Part shown: in pieces, positions 57,524 to 64,000 of the stretch
Layout: each line of letters opens with the position of its first letter
Position numbering within the stretch: position 1 is the first letter of the stretch
Source: Pantoea brenneri
GTDB taxonomy: Bacteria; Pseudomonadota; Gammaproteobacteria; Enterobacterales; Enterobacteriaceae
Assembly (NCBI GenBank): GCA_002095305.1
Contig: MIEI01000011.1
Span: 1 to 64,000, forward strand
DNA length: 64,000 nt
Direction: 5' to 3'
Notes under the pieces: generated by a model
What the model was told of the DNA's origin: nothing
Seen by the model: the letters and a program-made list of their open reading frames with translations, nothing else
Databases searched by the model: none
Translations under genes and position numbers: made by a program

Positions 57524-58293
57524 ATACCGTTTCCGATCCGCTGGTGACGCGCCTCCGGGCGTATATCACTGAACATCAACTGACACCGGGCATGCGGCTG
57601 CCTGCTGAGCGGCAGCTCTCGGCCGAACTCGGGGTGTCGCGCTCGTCGCTGCGTGAAGCGTTACAGCAGCTGATCAGCGGCGGCATGCTGGTCAGCCGTC
57701 GCGGCGGCGGCACCTGGGTCCGGCAACAGCTGGAACCCTGGTCGGAACAGCGCATCGTTGAACCGATTCGCCAGTTGTTACGCGACGATCCTGACTATCG
57801 CTACGACATTCTCGAGGCACGACATGCGATTGAAGCCAGCACCGCCTGGCACGCAGCGCTGCGTGCCACCGAGGCGGATCGCGAGCGGCTGCAGTACGCC
57901 TTCGACGCTACGCTGAAGCTGAAAGAGAGTGACGATCCTGACCTTGCCGCTCAGGCTGACGTGCGCTTTCACCTGGCGATTGCCGAGGCCTCTCACAATC
58001 TGGTGCTGCTGCAAACCATGCGCGGTTTCTTCGAACTGCTGCAATCCTCGGTGATGCAAAGCCGCCAGCGGATGTATACCCAGCCGGCGATATTCGCCCG
58101 GCTGACGGAGCAACATCAGGCGCTGCTGGACGCCATTCTCGCCGGGGATGCCGAGGGCGCACGCCAGGCGGCGATGCAGCATCTCGGGTTTGTTCACACC
58201 ACGATGAAAAATCTGCATGAGGATGAAGCGCGCCAGGCGCGCATCACCCGCTTACCGGACACTGAATCACGTAACCGTAAGGAATCTGATTGA
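57520..58293 (+). CDS. lldR: GntR-family regulator of lactate utilisation
   Basis: A 257-aa FadR-subfamily regulator: winged HTH ([29 protein letters not shown]) plus FCD domain with conserved Asp/His ([26 protein letters not shown]). It overlaps lldP and lldD by 4 nt each. In E. coli it represses lldPRD without lactate and activates with it. Confidence 0.92.
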   Translation: MNTVSDPLVTRLRAYITEHQLTPGMRLPAERQLSAELGVSRSSLREALQQLISGGMLVSRRGGGTWVRQQLEPWSEQRIVEPIRQLLRDDPDYRYDILEARHAIEASTAWHAALRATEADRERLQYAFDATLKLKESDDPDLAAQADVRFHLAIAEASHNLVLLQTMRGFFELLQSSVMQSRQRMYTQPAIFARLTEQHQALLDAILAGDAEGARQAAMQHLGFVHTTMKNLHEDEARQARITRLPDTESRNRKESD

Positions 58294-59480
58294 TGATTAT
58301 CTCTGCTGCCAGTGACTATCGCGCCGCCGCGCAACGCATCCTGCCACCTTTCCTGTTCCACTATCTCGATGGCGGGGCGTATGCCGAGCACACCCTGCGC
58401 CGTAATGTGGAGGATCTCTCTGACGTGGCGCTGCGCCAGCGCATTCTGAAGAACATGTCAGAGCTGAGCCTGGAAACGAAATTATTCAATGAGACGCTGT
58501 CAATGCCGGTGGCGCTGGCACCGGTCGGCCTGTGTGGCATGTATGCCCGTCGTGGTGAAGTGCAGGCGGCGCGGGCGGCGGCGCTGAAAGGGATTCCGTT
58601 TACTCTGTCGACGGTTTCCGTCTGCCCGATTGAAGAGGTCGCACCGCAGATTAATCGCCCGATGTGGTTCCAGCTCTACGTGCTGCGCGACCGGGGGTTT
58701 ATGCGCAATGCGCTGGAGCGCGCCAAAGCCGCCGGCTGCTCGACGCTGGTGTTTACCGTCGATATGCCGACGCCAGGGGCGCGTTACCGTGACGCGCACT
58801 CCGGCATGAGCGGTAACCATGCGCCGCTGCGCCGCTACTGGCAGGCGGTCACCCATCCGCAGTGGGCGCTGGATGTCGGATTGCAGGGACGGCCACACGA
58901 TCTGGGCAATATTTCAACCTATCTGGGTAAACCGACCGGGCTGGAAGATTACATCGGCTGGCTGGCGAACAACTTTGATCCTTCGATCAGCTGGAAAGAC
59001 CTGGAGTGGATCCGTGAATTCTGGGATGGCCCGATGGTGATCAAAGGGATCCTCGATCCGGAGGATGCGCGTGATGCGGTGCGTTTTGGCGCTGACGGTA
59101 TCGTGGTCTCCAACCATGGCGGACGGCAGCTGGATGGCGTGCTGTCGTCCGCGCGTGCGCTGCCGGCTATTGCTGATGCGGTGAAAGGCGATATCACCAT
59201 TCTGGCCGATAGCGGTATCCGCAACGGTCTGGATGTGGTGCGGATGATTGCGCTCGGCGCAGACAGCGTCCTGCTGGGACGGGCCTTTATCTATGCGCTG
59301 GCGACCCACGGCCAGCGTGGCGTCGAGAACCTGCTCAATCTGATCGAGAAAGAGATGCGGGTTGCGATGACCCTGACCGGGGCGAAGTCAATCAGCGAGA
59401 TCACCCGTGAATCACTGGTGCAGGCCGAGGCGGTGCTGAACCCGCAGAGCACCCCGCCACGGCCGCGCGCAGTAAGTTAA
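58290..59480 (+). CDS. lldD: L-lactate dehydrogenase (FMN, quinone-linked)
   Basis: A 396-aa FMN-dependent alpha-hydroxy acid dehydrogenase at the inner membrane, oxidising L-lactate to pyruvate with quinone. [46 protein letters not shown] (catalytic His) and [12 protein letters not shown] are intact. Last gene of lldPRD. Confidence 0.95.
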   Translation: MMIISAASDYRAAAQRILPPFLFHYLDGGAYAEHTLRRNVEDLSDVALRQRILKNMSELSLETKLFNETLSMPVALAPVGLCGMYARRGEVQAARAAALKGIPFTLSTVSVCPIEEVAPQINRPMWFQLYVLRDRGFMRNALERAKAAGCSTLVFTVDMPTPGARYRDAHSGMSGNHAPLRRYWQAVTHPQWALDVGLQGRPHDLGNISTYLGKPTGLEDYIGWLANNFDPSISWKDLEWIREFWDGPMVIKGILDPEDARDAVRFGADGIVVSNHGGRQLDGVLSSARALPAIADAVKGDITILADSGIRNGLDVVRMIALGADSVLLGRAFIYALATHGQRGVENLLNLIEKEMRVAMTLTGAKSISEITRESLVQAEAVLNPQSTPPRPRAVS

Positions 59481-59537
59481 CCGGCGAAAACGCAGACGTT
59501 GTCTATACTTAGCTTCTTTACCAACAGGAGGAATAAC

Positions 59538-59966
59538 ATGACCATTCATAAGAAAGGTTCGGCGCACTGGGAAGGCGATATCAAGGGCAAAGGCACCGTC
59601 AGCACCGAAAGTGGCGTGCTGAGCCAGCAACCTTATGGTTTCAACACCCGCTTTGAAGGCGAGAAGGGCACCAACCCGGAAGAGCTGATTGGTGCGGCGC
59701 ATGCAGCCTGTTTCTCCATGGCGTTATCGCTGATGCTGGGCCAGGCGGGTCATCCGCCAGAAAGTATCGACACCACTGCGGACGTCTCGCTGGATAAGAA
59801 AGGTGACGGCTTCGCCATTACCAAAATAGCGCTGACCAGCACCATTTCGCTGCCAGGCATTGATGAATCGACCTTCGATGAGATCATCAATAAAGCCAAA
59901 GCGGGTTGCCCGGTTTCTCAGGTGCTGAATGCGGAAATCACGCTGGACTACACCCTGAATAACTGA
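59538..59966 (+). CDS. osmC: Osmotically inducible peroxiredoxin OsmC
   Basis: A 142-aa thiol peroxidase for organic hydroperoxides. The two redox cysteines are visible in AAHAACFSMALS and KAGCPVSQ. Start at 59538 behind AGGAGGAA. Length as in E. coli OsmC. Confidence 0.94.
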   Translation: MTIHKKGSAHWEGDIKGKGTVSTESGVLSQQPYGFNTRFEGEKGTNPEELIGAAHAACFSMALSLMLGQAGHPPESIDTTADVSLDKKGDGFAITKIALTSTISLPGIDESTFDEIINKAKAGCPVSQVLNAEITLDYTLNN

Positions 59967-60088
59967 TGCCGTCCACCGGTCGCCTTTTTGCGGCCGGGGC
60001 GTTATGCTACGCAGTACCGGTCCTGCAGCTGACCGAATCAGATGCGCCTTGTGGCGCATCTTCGCTTTCTGACAGGGAGGAAACCGAT

Positions 60089-60196
60089 GTGACGAAGTAT
60101 CGGGCGGCAAAAAAGCACTGGAAAATGGTGCTGGTTCTGTTTTGCATCTGTGGCGCGCTGCTGCTGATACGCTGGGCTGCGATGATTTGGGCCTGA
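60089..60196 (+). CDS. yniD: YniD-like small membrane protein, GTG start
   Basis: A 35-aa frame from GTG 60089, with GGGAGG 8 nt upstream. KKHWKMVLVLFCICGALLLIRWAAMIW is nearly the E. coli YniD sequence, a single-helix inner-membrane protein. The ATG two bases upstream is followed at once by a stop. Function unknown. Confidence 0.75.
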   Translation: MTKYRAAKKHWKMVLVLFCICGALLLIRWAAMIWA

Positions 60197-60200
60197 CCGG

Positions 60201-60305
60201 ATGAACAGGATCTGCCGCCATAAGCTGGGCATATTATTGATGGTGATACTGGTACTTGAAGCGATTCACTTCCTGCTGACCGCCTCCTGGCTGCCGTGGC
60301 AATAG
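60201..60305 (+). CDS. Possible 34-aa single-helix membrane protein
   Basis: ATG 60201 lies 4 nt after the yniD stop, so it could be translated by reinitiation. It encodes a basic start (MNRICRHKLG), a hydrophobic helix (ILLMVILVLEAIHFLLTASW) and the end LPWQ. It has no ribosome site of its own and I recognise no family. Confidence 0.4.
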   Translation: MNRICRHKLGILLMVILVLEAIHFLLTASWLPWQ

Positions 60306-60352
60306 CGTCGCCCGGACGTCAACTTTTCACGCCGCCGTGACAATAATGCCGA

Positions 60353-60583
60353 TCAGACGTACGCGTCTTCCCGCCGCCGGGCACGCACGTCGCTGCGCGC
60401 AATGCGATACGCCTTGCGTGGGTCACCGACCACAAACTCAAAGGTCGGCGTATAGTAAAACGGCAACCAGCCGCCGAAGCCGCTTTCCCATTCCCAGCGA
60501 ACCGGGCAGGGCCACAGAATGCCATCATACAAAATGTAATAAACCCAGCGTCCGTTTGGACGACGGGGACGTGATGTTTTCAT
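60353..60583 (-). CDS. Conserved-looking small protein, unknown function
   Basis: A 76-aa, aromatic-rich protein: GRWVYYILYDGILWPCPVRWEWESG, then a Lys/Arg-rich end (RIARSDVRARRREDAYV). No signal or membrane segment. ATG 60583 has no strong ribosome site; in-frame TTG codons lie 24-27 nt upstream. I do not recognise the family. Confidence 0.5.
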   Translation of the reverse strand: MKTSRPRRPNGRWVYYILYDGILWPCPVRWEWESGFGGWLPFYYTPTFEFVVGDPRKAYRIARSDVRARRREDAYV

Positions 60584-60681
60584 GGGATTCACAACGGTAG
60601 TAGTCAACAACAGCTCATATTTTGTACGCTAAAGCGTCAGCTTGCAACGTTACAGTCGGGTTTATTGTAGTTGGCCCTGTT

Positions 60682-60852
60682 TTAACGATGCACTTCACCG
60701 CACAGCAGGACCACATTGGGCCTGACTTTATGAATACGGTTCGCCATGGTTTCACAGGCGCTTTTGGTCGGAAAGATGTGCTCCGAAACCGGTAAAGCCT
60801 CACAGGCATCGTAGCCGCACGCGCTCACTAATAACACAAATCCAATTAACAT
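60682..60852 (-). CDS. Small exported cysteine-containing protein
   Basis: A 56-aa protein with a short hydrophobic start (MLIGFVLLVSACGYDACEA) and later cysteines (KSACETMANRI, VVLLCGEVHR). AAGGAG lies 7 nt before ATG 60852. The Cys in LLVSAC could be a lipobox or part of a disulphide. Function unknown. Confidence 0.55.
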   Translation of the reverse strand: MLIGFVLLVSACGYDACEALPVSEHIFPTKSACETMANRIHKVRPNVVLLCGEVHR

Positions 60853-61025
60853 AGATCGACTCCTTTGCACGGTCTGGTGGTCCGGACTGTGGTGCTTTTT
60901 ATCCCTTTTTTTGATCCAGTATAGTCAAACGCGTCGGGGGCAGCATTACCCGCCCGAGCTATAGCCACCCGCAGACCGGAAGGCCGACAGCGATACGGGA
61001 CTGCAGGCGAGAGAACCGGGCACCC

Positions 61026-61676
61026 TCAGCCCGCGAAATACCAGGCAGGCAGCAGGGCGATCAGGTTATTGAGGGTGTGGAGGAAAATCGGCAACGCCAG
61101 GCTATTACTGCGTAAGCGCGCGTAGCACAGCAGCAGCGAAAACAGCGTCAGTGCGATAATCGTCTGCCAGTGAACGTATTGGGTATGCATCACCGCGAAC
61201 AGCAGCGAGGTGAGCAACATACAGGCGAAGCGGCTGCGGGGCGCCCACAACAGGAAAGCCTGCAACAGAAAACCGCGAAACAGCACCTCTTCAAACACCG
61301 GTGCCAGCAGCACCGCCGTCAGCAGCAGGATCAGCAACGAGTTACGTCCCTGCTGCGCCTGCATCACCAGCCAGCCTTCCGGCTGCATAAACTGCATCTG
61401 CGCCGCCATCAGCACAAACAGCGCGCCGGTAAACAGCAGCGTCTGCAGCGTACGCAGTTCACCCAGCGGTAAATCGGTGCGGCGCTGACAGTAAAAGCGA
61501 TAGAGCGGATAGATCACCGCAAATTCAAACAAACAGAGCACCGGCACCAGCAGACCGTCATTACGCAGCACGCCGTAATTAGGGAACAGCGTGATCAGCA
61601 TGGTGACAAGGTAATAGACCACAAAGCTGCCGACGTAGAACAGCGTCAGTGTCACTCTGTCGGAATTGGTATTCAT
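61026..61676 (-). CDS. CPBP-family intramembrane metalloprotease
   Basis: A 216-aa membrane protein with six to seven helices and the CAAX/Abi (CPBP) motifs: APVFEEVLFRGFL (EExxxR), FAVMHTQYVHW (His) and FLHTLNNL. Such proteins act in membrane protein processing or bacteriocin self-immunity; the substrate here is unknown. No bacteriocin gene is adjacent. Confidence 0.82.
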   Translation of the reverse strand: MNTNSDRVTLTLFYVGSFVVYYLVTMLITLFPNYGVLRNDGLLVPVLCLFEFAVIYPLYRFYCQRRTDLPLGELRTLQTLLFTGALFVLMAAQMQFMQPEGWLVMQAQQGRNSLLILLLTAVLLAPVFEEVLFRGFLLQAFLLWAPRSRFACMLLTSLLFAVMHTQYVHWQTIIALTLFSLLLCYARLRSNSLALPIFLHTLNNLIALLPAWYFAG

Positions 61677-61779
61677 AGGCGACCCAGCCAGCGAAGGTTA
61701 GCGCATAGTAGCAATGCGCCTGATCGCTGTCGAGTCAGCCAATGACACAATATTTAAGCGCTAAATTTTAACCGCAGAC

Positions 61780-61806
61780 TAAACACCCGACGGCACGGGC
61801 CGATAA
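61780..61806 (+). promoter_or_regulatory. Predicted sigma28 (FliA) promoter of the GGDEF/EAL gene
   Basis: TAAA (61780-61783), a 15-nt spacer and GCCGATAA (61799-61806): a perfect match to the class 3 flagellar consensus, about 90 nt before the start codon. Confidence 0.8.
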
Positions 61807-61894
61807 CTGAGGAAACAAATCGGGTCAGCTCGGCGCTTCACCGGGCGGGCCTGTTATCCCAAACGGACTTTATGTCGTGTAGTGAGTACTTTTA

Positions 61895-64000
61895 ATGACT
61901 TTTGACCCTCCGGCACCGCCGTCACCCTCTTTTGCGCATGCAGCGGAAGATCGCACTGTCCGCTTTACGCGGCGCAGCCTGCGCACGCTTTCGCTGCTGC
62001 TGTTCGGTGTGCTGATACTGTCGATGCTGATGGTGCTGACCATCGCTCAGCGACAGAATAGCGAGTCGATGGCGCACGACCAGTTGCTGATGCAGCAAAC
62101 GTGGAAAAGTCGCCAGGACGCGATGGTCACCGATATCCGTGACTATGCCTTCTGGGGTGAGGCCTGGCGTAACCTGCACCTGACGGTGAATAAAGTCTGG
62201 GCCTACGACGAAGAGAACTTTGGACCGGGCCTGTATGAGGAGTATCACTACGAGGGCGTGTTCGTCGTCGACGGTCACGGACGCACCAGCTACGCGGTGA
62301 TTAACGGCCAGCTCTCCGATACGCCGCTGGAAGCCTGGCTTGGCAGTCAGAGCCGCGAAATGATTGCAGCCGCGCGTCAGCTCAACAACGCTGCTCTGGT
62401 GCGTAACGCCATCATTAATCGTCAGGCAGCCATTGTGGTCGCCGCGCCGATCAGCCGCGGCAAAGTCGCTGCGCTGCCGCTGAAATCGGGGCCGCCGTCG
62501 ATCATGGTGTTCGTGAATCTGTTTACCCCCGCCAAGCTGAAAGAGCTGGGTGCGGCGCTGGACGTGCGCGGACCGCGGCTGGCCAGCAGCGCGCTGGATG
62601 CCGAACGCGAACCGCGGATGCTGCAGCCGATTACCGGCAGTACGCCGATGGTGCTGCGCTGGACGCCGAAAATGCCGGGCATGGGGCTGATCTGGTTCCT
62701 GCTGCCGCTGCTGGTGATGATGGCGATTATTATCGGGATGATCACCCGCCGCGTCAGCCGTCACGCGCTGTACAACGCCATTCTCTCCGATCGACGCTTT
62801 GCCATGCTGGCGATCAGTCAGCAGGAGCTGGCAAACAGCGAGGCCCGTTTCCGCGATCTGGCTGAAGCCGCGTCGGACTGGATCTGGGAGACCGATGAAG
62901 AGGGCCGCCTGATCTACCTGTCGGCGCGTTTTCACACCGTAACCGGCCATGAAATCTCCCAGTGGCTGGGGCGTCATATCGATCACTTGCTGACTCACCC
63001 CAGCCATTCACTGGTCACCTGGCTACTTCGCCAGGAGCAGGAGCCGCAACAGATGCCGCTGCGCTGCCAGTTTATGTCGGCGCACGGAGACCGGCGGATT
63101 GGTCAGCTGGTGGCGAAAACCGTCTGGCACGATCGGCGCTGCATCGGTTTCCGCGGCACGGTGTCAGACATTACCCAGGGAATGGAGGCCGAAGCGCGTA
63201 TTCAGTTCCTGTCGCGTCACGATGTATTAACCGGCTTGCCCAACCGCGTCCATTTGCAGGAGTTCCTGACGCACCATCTTGAGCTGGCCGACGAAAGCAA
63301 TCCGCTGATGATTATCAGCCTCGATCTCGATCAATTCCGGCCGATCAACGAAACCTGGGGCCATGCGGCAGGCGATGGCGTACTGAATCAGATGGCCCAG
63401 CGCCTGAAAAGCGCTATCGGGCCGCATGAGCTGGCGGCGCGGCTGGGCGGCGATGAGTTTGTACTGGTGCTGCGTGAAGGCAGCCGTGACAAGGTCGATG
63501 AACGTTGCGCCCAACTGGTACACGACGTCCAGCAGCCGATCACCACTGGCCAGCACGTTCACTACCTCACCGCCAGCCTCGGCATCGCCTGTGCGCCACA
63601 GGATGCCAGCCACCCGGAAGCGCTACTGCGGATGTCCGACATTGCGCTGAATGAAGCGCGTGAAGCCGGACGTAATCAGTGGGTCTGGTACGCCAACGAG
63701 ATGGCGAACCAGCGCAACAGTAAGCGCGACATGGCGCAGCGTATTGAGAAAGCGCTAAAGAACAACGAATTCCGGCTGCACTATCAGCCGCGCTATCAGC
63801 TGCTGAGCGGACAACTGGCCGGCGCAGAAGCATTGATCCGCTGGCAGATCGCGCCTGATCAGTGGATCACGCCGGATCGCTTTATACCGCTGGCGGAAGA
63901 GAGCGGGCTGATCGCTACCATCAGCGACTGGGTACTGATGCGCGCCTGTGAAGATGCGCTGGCCTGGGGAGGCGATCGTTATGTGTCGGTTAATATTTCC
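61895..64000 (+). CDS. CHASE4-PAS-GGDEF-EAL cyclic-di-GMP protein (partial, runs off the window)
   Basis: 702 codons with no stop before the window end. Order: TM1 (about 28-51), periplasmic CHASE4 sensor (RQDAMVTDIRDYAFWGEAWRN ... GVFVVDGHG), TM2 (about 263-288), PAS (FRDLAEAASDWIWETDEEG), GGDEF with intact GGDEF at 518-522, then EAL (HYQPRYQL, AEALIRW with EAL at 645-647). Both synthesis and hydrolysis of c-di-GMP are possible; the EAL catalytic residues further on are not visible. A FliA promoter ties it to motility. Confidence 0.88.
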   Translation, partial: MTFDPPAPPSPSFAHAAEDRTVRFTRRSLRTLSLLLFGVLILSMLMVLTIAQRQNSESMAHDQLLMQQTWKSRQDAMVTDIRDYAFWGEAWRNLHLTVNKVWAYDEENFGPGLYEEYHYEGVFVVDGHGRTSYAVINGQLSDTPLEAWLGSQSREMIAAARQLNNAALVRNAIINRQAAIVVAAPISRGKVAALPLKSGPPSIMVFVNLFTPAKLKELGAALDVRGPRLASSALDAEREPRMLQPITGSTPMVLRWTPKMPGMGLIWFLLPLLVMMAIIIGMITRRVSRHALYNAILSDRRFAMLAISQQELANSEARFRDLAEAASDWIWETDEEGRLIYLSARFHTVTGHEISQWLGRHIDHLLTHPSHSLVTWLLRQEQEPQQMPLRCQFMSAHGDRRIGQLVAKTVWHDRRCIGFRGTVSDITQGMEAEARIQFLSRHDVLTGLPNRVHLQEFLTHHLELADESNPLMIISLDLDQFRPINETWGHAAGDGVLNQMAQRLKSAIGPHELAARLGGDEFVLVLREGSRDKVDERCAQLVHDVQQPITTGQHVHYLTASLGIACAPQDASHPEALLRMSDIALNEAREAGRNQWVWYANEMANQRNSKRDMAQRIEKALKNNEFRLHYQPRYQLLSGQLAGAEALIRWQIAPDQWITPDRFIPLAEESGLIATISDWVLMRACEDALAWGGDRYVSVNIS

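Noticed and set aside
61922-63007. 361-codon leftward frame opposite the GGDEF/EAL gene
   Set aside because: His/Gln/Arg-rich antisense artefact of a GC-rich gene whose + frame has clear CHASE4, PAS and GGDEF domains.
1-64000. CRISPR arrays, transposases, toxin-antitoxin pairs, rRNA genes
   Set aside because: No direct-repeat arrays, transposase-like proteins with terminal repeats, or rRNA sequence were seen in the window.

Overview
The window looks like a chromosomal segment of an Erwiniaceae/Enterobacterales bacterium, most likely Pantoea or a close relative. The gene order yafV, fadE, gmhA, yafJ, yafK, dinB, pepD, gpt, frsA, crl, porin, proB, proA, thrW follows the E. coli K-12 backbone. 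Onto this are added loci common in plant- and soil-associated relatives: a complete ureide (purine-ring) catabolic island and a methionine salvage block.

Layout. (1) 73-15117: hpx/ura island, covering 5-hydroxyisourate to allantoin (uraH, uraD), allantoin racemase, allantoinase and permease (hpxA, hpxB, hpxC with GntR regulator hpxS), allantoate amidohydrolase and ureidoglycine aminotransferase (hpxK, hpxJ), an ABC importer, and oxalurate/oxamate hydrolysis (hpxW, X, Y, Z with RpiR regulator hpxU). Three -24/-12 (sigma54) promoter matches and an NtrC-type enhancer palindrome suggest nitrogen control. (2) 15146-21667: omega-amidase yafV and methionine salvage genes mtnE, B, C, D, A, K, with MetJ boxes. 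(3) 21859-27988: fadE, gmhA, yafJ, yafK, dinB. (4) 28034-31635: a ribose-type sugar ABC transporter. (5) 31895-39855: pepD, gpt, frsA, crl, a PhoE-position porin, proBA. (6) 40211-44949: a compact phage-derived module between proA and tRNA-Thr(CGU): an S24-type repressor, an Ash/Icd-like leader ORF, a small basic protein, lysozyme, holin, i-spanin, nested o-spanin and a right-handed beta-helix tailspike/depolymerase-like protein, ending at a strong terminator, with no integrase, capsid, terminase or tail genes. (7) 45399-45941: a cold-shock gene with thermosensor-type leader and a downstream YmcF-like microprotein with a probable ATT start. (8) 46304-51357: chemoreceptor, YmiA-like small protein, CheV, BOF-family protein, DbpA. 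(9) 51771-60852: AriR-like protein, a Tat-exported amidohydrolase, a LysR/MFS pair, lldPRD, osmC and several small proteins. (10) 61026-64000: CPBP protease and a truncated CHASE4-PAS-GGDEF-EAL protein behind a near-perfect FliA promoter.

Seven genes (hpxC, hpxW, dinB, a sugar permease, frsA, a CynX-type MFS gene, lldP) are each exactly one base short, always in or next to a short homopolymer, and the lost frame resumes with clear homology. This points to systematic under-calling in the sequence rather than seven real pseudogenes, though it cannot be settled here.

The best candidate for something not well described is the repressor-controlled lysis-plus-beta-helix cassette at 40211-44949. 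It has the parts of a holin/endolysin/spanin export or self-lysis device (compare type 10 secretion) dedicated to one predicted polysaccharide-degrading cargo. A decayed prophage remains the simpler alternative.
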